Shown here: in pieces, positions 37,582 through 47,000 of the stretch | Layout of the letters: every line of letters starts with the position of its first letter | Numbering within the stretch: position 1 is the stretch's first letter | Assembly: GCF_000025485.1 (NCBI RefSeq) | Contig: NC_013851.1 | Span: 2,275,501-2,339,500, forward strand | DNA length: 64,000 bases | Reading direction: 5' to 3' | Origin: Allochromatium vinosum DSM 180 | Lineage (GTDB): Bacteria; Pseudomonadota; Gammaproteobacteria; Chromatiales; Chromatiaceae | Notes under the pieces: model-generated | What the model was told of the DNA's origin: nothing | The model's input: only the letters and a program-made list of their open reading frames with translations | Databases searched by the model: none | Translations under genes and position numbers: made by a program

Positions 37582-37676
37582 GGGCGGGCTGGATGATCGT
37601 TGGTTGGCGGTTGAAACTCGGAAGCCGACATCTTAGCGCCCTTTGATTGATGGTGCCCGCACGGTGAACCCGGCCG

Positions 37677-38057
37677 TCAGTCCGGCTCGATGTCCTGATA
37701 GACCTCAGGAGTGAAGCGCGGGGTGCAGATGGCCAGAAAGATCAGATCACAGTCGCCGTCGTTCTCGATGCGCTGCGCGGCGCCGGCCGGGATATAGACC
37801 AGATCGCCCGGCCCGACCCGTCGGGGTTCGAGTCCCTCGACCTCCAGCAATCCGACCCCCACGAGGATCAGATAGCGCTCGACGACGCCATCAAGTCGAT
37901 GCAGGCGCGTGCGCTCGCCCGGTTCGACCCGGGCGCGCGCGATCGAGAGGGCGGGATCCTCGGGCCGGTTCCAGCCCTCCAGGATGAAACAGCCCTCCTC
38001 CATGAAGTATTCGTCCGACTCGGCGGGCGAATGGATCAGTGCGTGCTCCAACGTCAT
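37677..38057 (-). CDS. Cupin-domain protein
   Basis: 126 residues forming one cupin barrel. Motif 1 is partial (EPGERTRLHRLDGVVERYLILVGVGLLEVEG), with one His and a Glu-Arg pair. Motif 2 reads VGPGDLVYIPAGAAQRIENDGDCDLIFLAICTP with the histidine replaced by glutamine. Metal binding is thus uncertain. Proteins like this often act as small-molecule isomerases or sensors. It lies 12 bp downstream of the RAYT gene, same strand. No specific role is evident. Confidence 0.78.
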   Translation of the reverse strand: MTLEHALIHSPAESDEYFMEEGCFILEGWNRPEDPALSIARARVEPGERTRLHRLDGVVERYLILVGVGLLEVEGLEPRRVGPGDLVYIPAGAAQRIENDGDCDLIFLAICTPRFTPEVYQDIEPD

Positions 38058-38069
38058 GTCGACCAGACC

Positions 38070-38786
38070 TCACAGCAAGCCGGCACTGCGCCGATAGGCT
38101 TCGGAGCGTCGATCACCGCCGCGCGGACGCGGCAGAGCGCGACGGTTGAGCAGGCTCTCGATCTCCTGGCAGAACTCGGGGCTGCCCAGCGCCCAGGCTT
38201 TGTTGGTCGAATCGCGAATCCGCTTGAGCATCGCCTCGTCGAGCGGGCGCGCGGCCTCCTCGGCATAGCGTTCACGCCGAGCCTTGGCGCTACGGCCCAG
38301 ACGCTCGTATTCGTGATGCGGCTTGACGAGCCGATCTTCGACCCCTTCGGCGTTGCCGCCGTAGCTCGACCAGCCATATTCGGAGGCTGAGGGGACCAGA
38401 CCGGCGCGCACCGGATTGGACTCGATATAATGTGCGACCGTCAGCAGATGATTCCTGGGGTCGACCAGGGTGGCGCGATAGCGTCCCTCCCAGAGCGTGC
38501 CGCGCCGTTCGTGACGGCCGTTGAAATACTGGACGTAGTAGCGCCCGACGTACTGCATCAGCTTGCCGATACCGTTCTCCATATAGGGCGTGAGCAGCAG
38601 ATGGAAGTGGTTGGGCATCAGCACATAGGCGTGGATGTCGCACTGGAATTTCTCGGCGGCCACGCCCAGCTTGTCCCAGATGAACCAGTAGTCCTCCTCC
38701 TCGAACAGGATCTGCTGACGATTGTTGCCGCGCTGGATGACGTGCTGTGGATAGCCGGGCATGACGAAACGAGGAAGGCGTGCCAT
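38070..38786 (-). CDS. REP-associated tyrosine transposase (RAYT, Y1/HUH family)
   Basis: 238 residues from the ATG at 38786. The domain begins MARLPRFVMPGYPQHVIQRGNNRQQIL and contains the HUH motif in MPNHFHLLL, a GRYYVQYFNGRHERRGTLWEGRYRA segment and the HYIESNPVRAGLV block with the family tyrosine. RAYTs are domesticated IS200/IS605-like single-strand nucleases that act on REP hairpins. No flanking inverted repeats or clear REP sequences were found beside it, so it is probably a fixed host gene and not a mobile element. It is divergent from hrpB. Confidence 0.9.
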   Translation of the reverse strand: MARLPRFVMPGYPQHVIQRGNNRQQILFEEEDYWFIWDKLGVAAEKFQCDIHAYVLMPNHFHLLLTPYMENGIGKLMQYVGRYYVQYFNGRHERRGTLWEGRYRATLVDPRNHLLTVAHYIESNPVRAGLVPSASEYGWSSYGGNAEGVEDRLVKPHHEYERLGRSAKARRERYAEEAARPLDEAMLKRIRDSTNKAWALGSPEFCQEIESLLNRRALPRPRGGDRRSEAYRRSAGLL

Positions 38787-38887
38787 GAGGGTCGGGTCCG
38801 GTTGGTTGACCTGATCTTGAGTATAGACAGCTCCCGACAACTTGCCGGACTTGTTTGCGATCACCCATCCAACCCTACTGAACACCC

Positions 38888-41458
38888 ATGCCCCATCTCG
38901 ACCCACTCCCCATCGATGTGATCCTGGACGACCTGCGTGCCGCGTTGCGCCAGGGGCATGGGGTGCTGCACGCGCCAACGGGGTCGGGTAAGTCGACCGG
39001 CGTGCCGCTGGCCCTGTTGGACGAACCCTGGCTGACCGGTCAGCGCATCCTGATGCTCCAGCCGCGCCGTCCGGCAGCCCGGATGACGGCGGCGCGGATG
39101 GCCGACCGGCTCGGTGAGCCGCTCGGGGAGCAGGTCGGCTATCAGATCCGCTTCGAGCGCCGTATCGGTCCGCGCACCCGGATCGAGGTCGTCACCGAGG
39201 GCATCCTGACGCGGCGCTTGCAGAGCGATCCGACCCTGGACGGGGTCGGGCTGGTGATCTTCGACGAATTCCATGAGCGCGGTCTGCCCTCGGATCTGGG
39301 GCTGGCGCTGACGCTGGACAGCGCGCGCGGTCTGCGGCCTGATCTGCGACTCCTGGTCATGTCGGCGACACTGGAGGCCGAACCCGTCGCCGAACTCCTG
39401 GGCGGCGCCCCGATCCTGCGCGCCGAGGGTCGGAGCTTTCCGGTCGAGATCCGCTATGCCGAGCGTACGCCGGACAGCGATCCGGTTCGCGCCCTGGTCG
39501 CGGGGGCGCGTCAGGCGCTGGCCGACGAGACGGGCGACATCCTGGCCTTCCTGCCCGGCGCGCGTGAGATCGAACGGGCGCGCGAAGCGCTCGGCGCTCA
39601 AGTGGGGTCAGAGGTCGAGATCCTGCCGCTGCATGGTGCGCTGTCGTCGGCGGAGCAGGATCGGGCGCTGCGCCCGGACGGCAGCGGACGCCGGCGCCTG
39701 ATCCTGGCCACGGATCTGGCCGAGACCAGTCTGACCATCGAAGGCGTCCGGGTGGTGCTCGATTCGGGGCTGACCCGCAAGCCGCGCTTCGATCCCGGTT
39801 CGGGTCTGACCCGGCTGGTGACTGAGTCCATCCCGCGTGCCAGCGCCGATCAGCGTGCGGGACGCGCCGGTCGACTGGCGCCCGGCGTCTGCCGGCGACT
39901 CTGGACCCGCGCGCAGGAGGTCGGACGCCCCGACCGGCGCACGCCTGAGATACTCGAATCCGATCTCGCGCCACTGGCGCTGGAACTGGCGCTCTGGGGC
40001 GTCAAGGATCCGGCTGAACTGAGCTGGCTCGATCCGCCGCCCGCGCCGGCCTGGAATCAGGCGCTCGAACTCTTGCGCACCCTTGGCGCGCTCGACCGGC
40101 GCGACTCGATCACGCCGCTGGGCCGCGCCCTGGCTGAACTGCCGGTCCATCCCCGGCTCGGGGTCATGCTGCTCGGCGCCGCGCCGGAGGAACGGCAGAC
40201 GGCGGCGGATCTCTGTGCGCTGATCTCGGAACGCGATCCCTTTTTGCCCGAACCTGGACGGGCGCGCCCGGCCGATCTCGGTCTGCGGCTGGAGGCTCTG
40301 CGCGCGGCACGCGAGCGGCGAGGCACACCGGCGGGCGTCGAGCGTCGTCGGCTGGAGGCCATCGAGCGGGCGGCGCGACAGTTGCTCCGTCTGGCTGAAC
40401 GGGCGGCCGAAACCGCACCTGCACCTGCCAGTTTGGATCAGGCGCTGTCGCCAACTCGGTTACAGCGGGTTCCGGGGGCCCTGCTCGCTCTGGCCTATCC
40501 GGATCGCGTGGCCCAACGGCGCGCCGGGGCCGACGAGCGCTATCTGTTAGCGACAGGCACCGGCGCCGAGCTGCCACGCGACGACGCACTCGCCATCCAT
40601 CCTTATCTGGTCGTGGCCGCGATCGATGCGCGTGGACGCGATGGGCGCATCCAGTCGGCCCTGCCGATCAGCGAAGACGAGCTTCGCACCGAGCTGGCCG
40701 AGTGTCTGGAATCGCGCCGCGAGGTGTTCTGGGACGACGAGCGTGCGGCCGTGGCCTGTCGCGCCATCACCCGGATGGGCTCTATCGTGCTGGAATCGCG
40801 CCCGGTCGCACTCGGACCCGAGGACGACGCCGGCACTTATCTGCTCGCGCATATCCGCGAGCACTTCGGCGACGCGCTCGACTGGTCGGACTCCGCGCGC
40901 CAGCTTCAGGCTCGGGTGGCATTGGCGCGCCGCTACGATCCGGCCGGCGACTGGCCCGACCTCTCGGACACCGCCCTGCGCGAACAGCTGGACGACTGGC
41001 TCGCCCCCTGGATCACCGGCAAGTCCAGGCTGTCGGACGTGCGCCGGCTCGATCTGAGCGCCATCCTGCTCGATCGACTGAGCTGGGAGCAGCGCCAATG
41101 GCTCGATCAGCAGGTGCCCCGCACCTTCGTCACCCCAGCCGGCAACAACCGCCCGATCGACTATGTCAGCGGCGAGACGCCCATCCTCGCCGCTCCGCTC
41201 CAGGAGTTCTTCGGCCTGAGCGACACCCCGCGCCTGTGCCGGGGGCGCGTGCCCGTGCTGCTGCACCTGCTCTCGCCCGCCCGCCGCCCGATGCAGGTCA
41301 CTCAGGATCTGGCCGGTTTCTGGGCGCGCGGCTATGCCGAGGTGCGCAAGGAACTGCGCGGACGTTACCCCAAGCATCACTGGCCCGAAGATCCCACTCA
41401 GGCTCAGGCGCTGGTCGGCGGCCTGCGGCGGCGCGGCGCATCCGCCCCATCACGCTGA
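38888..41458 (+). CDS. hrpB: ATP-dependent helicase HrpB
   Basis: 856 residues. DEAH/RHA helicase core: Walker A HAPTGSGKST (28-37), motif Ia [10 protein letters not shown], motif II DEFH (126-129), motif III SATLE (159-163), motif V ATDLAETSLTIEGV, and motif VI QRAGRAGRLAPG. The HrpB-specific C-terminus runs from about 600 to the end, with LLSPARRPMQVTQDLAGFWARGYAEVRKELRGRYPKHHWPEDP split over its last 80 residues. HrpB is a putative RNA helicase, non-essential in E. coli. The gene is monocistronic and divergent from the RAYT gene. Confidence 0.95.
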   Translation: MPHLDPLPIDVILDDLRAALRQGHGVLHAPTGSGKSTGVPLALLDEPWLTGQRILMLQPRRPAARMTAARMADRLGEPLGEQVGYQIRFERRIGPRTRIEVVTEGILTRRLQSDPTLDGVGLVIFDEFHERGLPSDLGLALTLDSARGLRPDLRLLVMSATLEAEPVAELLGGAPILRAEGRSFPVEIRYAERTPDSDPVRALVAGARQALADETGDILAFLPGAREIERAREALGAQVGSEVEILPLHGALSSAEQDRALRPDGSGRRRLILATDLAETSLTIEGVRVVLDSGLTRKPRFDPGSGLTRLVTESIPRASADQRAGRAGRLAPGVCRRLWTRAQEVGRPDRRTPEILESDLAPLALELALWGVKDPAELSWLDPPPAPAWNQALELLRTLGALDRRDSITPLGRALAELPVHPRLGVMLLGAAPEERQTAADLCALISERDPFLPEPGRARPADLGLRLEALRAARERRGTPAGVERRRLEAIERAARQLLRLAERAAETAPAPASLDQALSPTRLQRVPGALLALAYPDRVAQRRAGADERYLLATGTGAELPRDDALAIHPYLVVAAIDARGRDGRIQSALPISEDELRTELAECLESRREVFWDDERAAVACRAITRMGSIVLESRPVALGPEDDAGTYLLAHIREHFGDALDWSDSARQLQARVALARRYDPAGDWPDLSDTALREQLDDWLAPWITGKSRLSDVRRLDLSAILLDRLSWEQRQWLDQQVPRTFVTPAGNNRPIDYVSGETPILAAPLQEFFGLSDTPRLCRGRVPVLLHLLSPARRPMQVTQDLAGFWARGYAEVRKELRGRYPKHHWPEDPTQAQALVGGLRRRGASAPSR

Positions 41459-41491
41459 AAATCGATCAGCCGGACCACTGTCGATCGAGCA

Positions 41492-41518
41492 TTGCCCCTG
41501 ACTATAATGTGCATTCCC
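41492..41518 (+). promoter_or_regulatory. Candidate promoter of the carbonic anhydrase gene
   Basis: TTGCCC (41492-41497), a 15-base spacer, and a perfect TATAAT (41513-41518), about 72 bases before the start codon. The -35 and spacing are weak; the -10 is strong. Confidence 0.45.
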
Positions 41519-41590
41519 GTCGTCCCTGGCTGATTCGGCTCGATGCGCGGCAACCAGGTCTTTCCACATCCAACCCAGCGAGTCGTCGCC

Positions 41591-42346
41591 ATGAACAAGC
41601 CATTGCTGCCCACCCTTGCCTTCACCCTGGCTCTCGTCTCCAGTGCTTCGGTCCTCGCCGAGGAGCACGGCCATTCCGCGCACTGGGACTATGTCGGCCA
41701 GGAGGGGCCGGAACACTGGGGCGATCTCGACCCGAACTTCGACCTCTGCAAGCGCGGCAAGAACCAGTCACCCGTCGACCTGAAGCACTTCGTCGACTCC
41801 CGACTGCCGCCGATCGGCTTCCACTACAAGCCCGGCGGTCATGACGAGGTCAACAACGGCCACACCATCCAGGTCGACTACGATGCCGGCAGCACCATCA
41901 CCATCGACGGGCGCGACTACGAGCTCAAGCAGTTCCACTTCCATACTCCGAGCGAAAACCACATCGCCGGCCATGAATTCCCGATGGAGGCGCATCTGGT
42001 CCATGCCGACAAAGAGGGCCATCTGGCCGTGATCGCGGTCATGATCGAGCGCGGTATCGAGAACCGCGCGCTGGCCAATGCCTGGTCGGTGATGCCGGAT
42101 CACCCCAACACCACCGTGCATCTGGCCACCGAAGTCTCGGCCGAGGATCTGCTGCCCACCAACCGCGACTACTATCGCTTCAGCGGCTCGCTGACCACCC
42201 CGCCCTGCTCCGAGGGCGTGCTCTGGCTGGTCATGCAGCATCCGATCACGGCGTCGCCGAAGCAGATCACGCAGTTCGCCCATGTGATGGGGCATCCCAA
42301 CAATCGCCCGATCCAGGAACTCAACGCACGTCTGATCGTCAAGTGA
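41591..42346 (+). CDS. Periplasmic alpha-carbonic anhydrase
   Basis: 251 residues. Signal peptide about 1-23 (...SSASVLA). Zinc ligands His116 and His118 (ELKQFHFHTPSEN) and His135 (MEAHLVH). KNQSPVDL and the TTPPCSEGVLWLV strand are present; Cys53 and the cysteine in PPCSE probably form the structural disulfide. It converts CO2 and bicarbonate in the periplasm, fitting an organism that takes up inorganic carbon. The start is the ATG at 41591, where the signal peptide begins. It overlaps the downstream methyltransferase gene by four bases. Confidence 0.95.
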   Translation: MNKPLLPTLAFTLALVSSASVLAEEHGHSAHWDYVGQEGPEHWGDLDPNFDLCKRGKNQSPVDLKHFVDSRLPPIGFHYKPGGHDEVNNGHTIQVDYDAGSTITIDGRDYELKQFHFHTPSENHIAGHEFPMEAHLVHADKEGHLAVIAVMIERGIENRALANAWSVMPDHPNTTVHLATEVSAEDLLPTNRDYYRFSGSLTTPPCSEGVLWLVMQHPITASPKQITQFAHVMGHPNNRPIQELNARLIVK

Positions 42347-43146
42347 GTCGCGGCGAACGCGACCGCTTTCGACTCTATCAGCTGGCGGTCCAGAATCCGG
42401 TCGCCGAGATCGACTTCGTCGACCGGATCTTCCACCAGCGGCATGGACGCCCGGCGCAAGCCCTGCGCGAGGATTTCTGCGGCACGGCGGCCGTCTGCGC
42501 CGAGTGGGTGCGCCGCCGACCGGACAATCACGCCTGGGGGCTGGATCTCGACCCGGAGGCGCTCGACTGGGGACGCACGCACAATCTCCAGCGCCTGAAC
42601 ACCGAACAGCACGCCCGTGTCGCACTCATCGCAGGCGATGTCCTGAGCACCGAGACACCCGCGCCCGAGATCGTCCTGGCGCTGAACTTCAGCTACTGGC
42701 TGCTGCACACCCGAGCCGCGTTGCTTGACTATTTCCAGCGCGTGCACGCGATCCTGCCACCAGCCGGACTCCTGGTGCTCGACGCCCACGGCGGTCCGCA
42801 GTCACTAAGGCTTGCCAGCGAGACACGACGCATCCGCAACCCGCTGGGCGAGGACTTCGACTATGTCTGGGAGCGTGCCGATCATGATCCCATCAGTAGC
42901 CGCCAGGTCTGTCACATCCATTTCCGTTTCGACGACGGCTCCAGTCTGGAACGCGCTTTCAGCTACGACTGGCGTCTCTGGACGCTCCCCGAGATCCGCG
43001 AGCTGCTCGACATCGCCGGTTTCTCCAGGGTCCGGGTCTATTGGCAGGGCTGGGACGAGCACGATGAGCCGGATGGTCATTTCGTCCCGGTCGAACGCGG
43101 CGAGCCGGACGAAGCCTGGATCGCCTACATCAGCGCCGAACCATGA
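42343..43146 (+). CDS. Class I SAM-dependent methyltransferase
   Basis: 267 residues from a GTG that overlaps the stop of the carbonic anhydrase gene (GTGA), so translation is probably coupled. Motif I is altered (REDFCGTAAVCAEWVRR), followed by the acidic WGLDLDPEALDWGR binding the cosubstrate, and a VLALNFSYWLLHTRAALLDYF segment. The plan fits the group of small-molecule or unknown methyltransferases common in bacteria, with a long C-terminal beta part (HIHFRFDDGSSLERAFSYDWRLW). The substrate cannot be read from the sequence. A functional link to carbonic anhydrase is not obvious. Confidence 0.85.
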   Translation: MSRGERDRFRLYQLAVQNPVAEIDFVDRIFHQRHGRPAQALREDFCGTAAVCAEWVRRRPDNHAWGLDLDPEALDWGRTHNLQRLNTEQHARVALIAGDVLSTETPAPEIVLALNFSYWLLHTRAALLDYFQRVHAILPPAGLLVLDAHGGPQSLRLASETRRIRNPLGEDFDYVWERADHDPISSRQVCHIHFRFDDGSSLERAFSYDWRLWTLPEIRELLDIAGFSRVRVYWQGWDEHDEPDGHFVPVERGEPDEAWIAYISAEP

Positions 43147-43152
43147 GCGCTG

Positions 43153-44667
43153 TCAGCCCGGTTCGTAGGGCCGGCGGCCGTAGAGCCGGCTGAGCCTGAG
43201 CAGCCGCTCGGCGGCCGCCGGATCGAGCTGATCCTCACGATAGCGCCACAGCCAGTTGCCCTCGGCCGTGCCCGGACGGTTCATGCAGGCCTCGCCCCCC
43301 AGGTTCAGCACGTCCTGCATCGGAAAGAGCGCCAGATCGGCCACCGAGCCGAGCGCGACGCGGATGAAGTCCCAATTGACCGCCTGTCCGTCACCATTGA
43401 GGTAGGCCAGCACCTGCGCGCGCAGGTGCTCGTTGCGTTCGGCCCACCAGCCGAGCAGGGTATTGTTGTCGTGCGTCCCGGTATAGACGGCCAGACGCCG
43501 ACGATGCCGGTGCGGCAGGAAGGACGAGCCGCCGAAACCGTCCTCCAGATCCTCGAAGCCGAATTGCAGCACCGCCATGCCGGGTAGCTCCAGGGTGTCG
43601 CGCAACGCCTCGACGTCCTCGGTGATGACCCCGAGATCCTCGGCGATCAGCGGCAGGTTTTCGCCCAGGGCCGCGCGCAGCGCCTGGAAGAACGCCAGAC
43701 CGGGTCCGGGCACCCAGCGCCCGTTGATGGCTGTCTCCTCGCTGGCCGGAATCTCCCAATAACCCGCGAAGCCACGGAAGTGATCGATGCGCACCAGATC
43801 GACCAGCTCCAGCGATCGGCGCAGACGCTCGATCCAGAAGCGATAGCCGTCGGCAGCCAGCACCGGCCAGCGATAGAGCGGATTGCCCCAGCGCTGACCC
43901 GTGGCGCTGAAATAGTCGGGCGGCACTCCGGCGATCACGGTCGGATGTCCACGTTCGTCGAGCTCGAACCACTCGGGATGGGTCCAGACCTCGCTGGAAT
44001 CATGGGCGACGAAGATCGGGATATCACCGATCAGACGTACGCCGCGCACGCGCGCATAGTCGCGCAGCGACGACCACTGACGATGGAAGACGTACTGGAC
44101 GAACCGCTGAAGTTCGACCTCATCGCGATGACGCGCGGACCAGTCGCCCAGCGCATCGGGATCACGCTGGGCGAGCGCCGGCTCCCAGTCGGTCCAGGGG
44201 CGCAGTTCGTGATGGGTCTTGAGCGCGTGATAGAGCGCGTAATCGTCGAGCCAGAAGGCCTCGCGCGTGCAGAACCGGGCATAGTCGGCACGATCGTCCT
44301 CGCCGGCACGCTCGGCGAAGCCCGCCCGGGCCAGCGCCAGGAGCCGGGTCTTCCAGGGTGCGACGGCGCCGAAATCGACCCGATCCTCCGGGAAGGCTGG
44401 TCGTCCGTCCAGATCCGACGCCTGGAGCCAGCCGAACTCCAGCAGCCCATCTGGACTGATCAGCAGTGGATTGGCCGCGAAGGCCGAGGTGCATTGATAG
44501 GGTGAGTCACGATAACCGGTCGGACCCAGCGGCAACATCTGCCAGAGCCCCTGCCCCGCTGCGGCGAGGAAATCGACGAAACGGCGTGCGCTTGGGCCAA
44601 GATCGCCGATTCCATAGTGACTCGGCAGCGAAGTCGGATGAAGCAGGAGGCCGCTGGTGCGGTGCAT
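43153..44667 (-). CDS. malQ: 4-alpha-glucanotransferase (amylomaltase)
   Basis: 504 residues, GH77 family. It starts MHRTSGLLLHPTSLPSHYGIGDLG. The catalytic nucleophile Asp is in VRIDHFRGF, the acid/base Glu in LIAEDLGVIT, and the third acidic residue in YTGTHDNNT. The enzyme transfers maltosyl and longer glucans between chains, and works with glycogen phosphorylase in glycogen use, a main storage route in purple sulfur bacteria. It is convergent with the methyltransferase gene (6 bp apart) and divergent from the DUF1134 gene. Confidence 0.96.
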   Translation of the reverse strand: MHRTSGLLLHPTSLPSHYGIGDLGPSARRFVDFLAAAGQGLWQMLPLGPTGYRDSPYQCTSAFAANPLLISPDGLLEFGWLQASDLDGRPAFPEDRVDFGAVAPWKTRLLALARAGFAERAGEDDRADYARFCTREAFWLDDYALYHALKTHHELRPWTDWEPALAQRDPDALGDWSARHRDEVELQRFVQYVFHRQWSSLRDYARVRGVRLIGDIPIFVAHDSSEVWTHPEWFELDERGHPTVIAGVPPDYFSATGQRWGNPLYRWPVLAADGYRFWIERLRRSLELVDLVRIDHFRGFAGYWEIPASEETAINGRWVPGPGLAFFQALRAALGENLPLIAEDLGVITEDVEALRDTLELPGMAVLQFGFEDLEDGFGGSSFLPHRHRRRLAVYTGTHDNNTLLGWWAERNEHLRAQVLAYLNGDGQAVNWDFIRVALGSVADLALFPMQDVLNLGGEACMNRPGTAEGNWLWRYREDQLDPAAAERLLRLSRLYGRRPYEPG

Positions 44668-44826
44668 GATGATGAGGTGCTCCGGTTGGACGCGGTTGGC
44701 CGAAAACGAAGTCTACCAAAGCCGGTTGCAAAAACCCGCCAAATCCGACGTCGCTTGCCGGTCCGGGTCCGGGCACCTAGACTTGGGGACTCGACGATCG
44801 AGCCACAGAGACCCAAGGGAGCGCTG

Positions 44827-45489
44827 ATGACACGACCGATACCCGCCGGCCTGCTCTGGATGACGACCTTCGCGCTGAGCGTTCAGGCCCAGACGCCCTA
44901 TAACGGGGGCGAACCAGATTATGCCCAGAACCAGCCCGGACACTATCAGTCGGAAGGTTACCCGCCGCAAGGGACTCAGACCTATCCGGGTGCGTATGCT
45001 GAACGCCAGACCTACGGCGAGCAGGAGATCCTCGCCAAGGTCGAGGGCTATTTCGGACAGGGCGCCGAGAATCTGGCGATGGCGGTGCAGAAGGTCTTTC
45101 GCGAGCAGGGCGAACCCAATGGTTATATCGCCGGCGAGGAGTTCGGGGCGGCGCTCGGCATCGGGCTACGTTATGGGCGTGGCGTACTGAGCACCCGCCA
45201 GACGCAGGATCATCCCGTCTTCTGGCAAGGCCCCTCGATCGGCCTGGATCTTGGGGTGAACGTCGCCAAGGTCTTCATCCTCATCTACCGCCTGCCCGGC
45301 GAGGAGTATCTGTTCCAGCGCTTTCCAGGCGTCGAGGGCAGTCTCTACTTCATCGGCGGCGTGGGCGTGAACTATCTGCAATCGGGCGACACCGTCATCG
45401 CCCCCATCCGTCTCGGAGCCGGTTGGCGCCAGGGACTGAGCGCCGGCTACATGGACTTCACCAGGCGCGCGCATTACAACCCCTTTTGA
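44827..45489 (+). CDS. DUF1134 (EipA-like) envelope protein
   Basis: 220 residues. Signal peptide about 1-22 (...LSVQAQ), a Tyr/Gln/Pro-rich linker (23-70), then a DUF1134 domain (about 75-220). This has GLDLGVNVAKVFILIYRLP and the closing block FIGGVGVNYLQSGDTVIAPIRLGAGWRQG, ending NPF. EipA, the founding member in Brucella and Caulobacter, is a periplasmic beta-barrel-like small protein needed for envelope integrity. The start ATG at 44827 has AAGGGAG upstream. An exact role here is unknown. Confidence 0.85.
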   Translation: MTRPIPAGLLWMTTFALSVQAQTPYNGGEPDYAQNQPGHYQSEGYPPQGTQTYPGAYAERQTYGEQEILAKVEGYFGQGAENLAMAVQKVFREQGEPNGYIAGEEFGAALGIGLRYGRGVLSTRQTQDHPVFWQGPSIGLDLGVNVAKVFILIYRLPGEEYLFQRFPGVEGSLYFIGGVGVNYLQSGDTVIAPIRLGAGWRQGLSAGYMDFTRRAHYNPF

Positions 45490-45540
45490 ACCCGGACCGA
45501 CCCACGCCCTCCATGGCGCGACTCGACCTGGGGCAATCGT

Positions 45541-45966
45541 TCAATAGCGATCGTCATAATCACGTGGCGGCGGACCACGGCGATCATCATAGTCGCGTGG
45601 CGGGGGACCGCGGCGATCGCCACGATAATGCGGCGCCACATCGCTATTACGGGACAGTTCGCGGATATGCCGATCCACCCGATCCAAACGCCGCTCGATC
45701 ATGCGCCGTGCCTCGTGCGGCGGATAGCCATCGCGACGCAGGTCACGCATGAACTGGCGCGCCTCGTCCTGCTCTTGCCTCAGCCTGCGGGCCTCGCGGC
45801 GCGTCAACTCACCCGAATCGATGCCGCGCTGGATGGACGATGACTGAAAATCGAGCCGGTCATCGAAGCGCGGTCCGGGTGGGCCGCCGCGTTGGGCCTG
45901 GGCGGGCAACGACAACAGCAGGCCCGAGGCCATCAAGACCAAGAGCGTATTGCGACCTTTCATCAT
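45541..45966 (-). CDS. Periplasmic Arg/Asp-rich protein with C-terminal tandem repeats
   Basis: 141 residues. A signal peptide (about 1-24, ...SLPAQAQ) is followed by a highly charged helical domain (30-110: RGIDSGELTRREARRLRQEQDE ...) and a C-terminal repeat of DRRGPPPRDYD twice. The charged helical part recalls small periplasmic stress proteins such as the Spy/CpxP or DUF4148-like groups, but no diagnostic motif (LTxxQ) is present, so this is only a resemblance. It lies downstream of and convergent with the DUF1134 gene. Confidence 0.7.
   Translation of the reverse strand: MMKGRNTLLVLMASGLLLSLPAQAQRGGPPGPRFDDRLDFQSSSIQRGIDSGELTRREARRLRQEQDEARQFMRDLRRDGYPPHEARRMIERRLDRVDRHIRELSRNSDVAPHYRGDRRGPPPRDYDDRRGPPPRDYDDRY
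45548..45613. repeat. Two 33-base tandem repeats
   Basis: Two adjacent 33-base units (45548-45580 and 45581-45613), differing at about five positions, code for the 11-residue repeat DRRGPPPRDYD at the C-terminus of the periplasmic protein. A third partial copy follows. Confidence 0.8.
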
Positions 45967-46058
45967 GAACTCTCCTGCTAAGATGCCGCCTCGGGCGGCT
46001 GGAACTCCAGAGTATAACGATTCGCTCGTACAAACCTTGCAGCAACCTTGAAGACATC

Positions 46059-47000
46059 ATGCATCCGGACGAGATCGCTACGCTGACCACCCGCATCGGG
46101 CGCGCCCATCTGCGCCGGCGCCTCGGGCTGGAGGCGGACCACGAAGTCTTCGTGATCAACAGACCGGGAGCGCATTTCTTCTATCCGGAGAACTGGTATT
46201 CGGTCCATGGGTTCATCCGGCACGCATTGCGTCTCAGCGGTCTGCTGGCACGAGCCCAGCACAACGCCACCCGCCTCCAGGTCCGTCACAACCGGGTCGT
46301 CCTGCCCGCCCTGCCCGCCGCTTTCGAGGGCTTCCGAATCCTGCATCTGAGCGATCTGCACCTGGACATGGAACCGCGCAACGTCGCGGCCCTATGCGCG
46401 CGCCTGCCGACACTCGACGCCGACCTCTGCGTACTCACCGGCGATTATCGCGCCAAGACCTTCGGCCCCTATGGTCGGGTGCTGAGCGCCATGTGCGAGG
46501 TGCGCCGACAGATCGAAGCTCCCGTCCTGGCCGTGCTCGGCAATCACGACACGCTGGCCTTCGTGCCGGCGTTCGAGTCCATGGGCATCCGTTGCCTGCT
46601 CAACGAGTCGGAGCCGATCGAACGTCAGGGCGAGCGGATCTATTTCGCCGGGGTCGATGATGCCCATTACTATCGGGTCCACAATCTCGACAAGGCGACC
46701 GCCGGCATTCCGGAAGGCGCCATCGCGATCCTGCTCTCTCACACACCCGAGATCTACCAGCACGCCGCCCACTGCGGGTTCGATCTGATGCTGTGCGGCC
46801 ACACTCACGGCGGCCAGATCTGTCTGCCGGGCGGATTCCCGCTGACCTGGGATGCGCGTTGCCCGCGCCGTCTGGCCGCCGGCGCCTGGCGTCATGGCGC
46901 TCTGCTCGGCTATACCTCGGTCGGAGCCGGAACCTCGGTCGTCAACGCCCGGCTCAATTGCCCGCCCGAAATCACTGTCCATACGCTGAGCGTCGGCTGA
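46059..47000 (+). CDS. Calcineurin-like metallophosphoesterase (YkuE-type)
   Basis: 313 residues. A phosphoesterase domain spans about 85-300 with all metal motifs: HLSDLHLD, LTGDYRAK, LGNHDTLA, LLSHTPEI and CGHTHGGQICLPGG. The N-terminal 85 residues are soluble and lack the membrane helix or Tat signal of many YkuE proteins. Related enzymes hydrolyse UDP-diacylglucosamine-like or other phosphodiesters. The substrate is not evident. The ATG at 46059 is the first plausible start. After it comes the AT-richer accessory block beginning near 47.2 kb. Confidence 0.88.
   Translation: MHPDEIATLTTRIGRAHLRRRLGLEADHEVFVINRPGAHFFYPENWYSVHGFIRHALRLSGLLARAQHNATRLQVRHNRVVLPALPAAFEGFRILHLSDLHLDMEPRNVAALCARLPTLDADLCVLTGDYRAKTFGPYGRVLSAMCEVRRQIEAPVLAVLGNHDTLAFVPAFESMGIRCLLNESEPIERQGERIYFAGVDDAHYYRVHNLDKATAGIPEGAIAILLSHTPEIYQHAAHCGFDLMLCGHTHGGQICLPGGFPLTWDARCPRRLAAGAWRHGALLGYTSVGAGTSVVNARLNCPPEITVHTLSVG

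Noticed and set aside
45541-45620. Repeats considered as a CRISPR-like array
   Set aside because: The two 33-base units are directly adjacent with no spacers and encode an in-frame 11-residue repeat of a protein.
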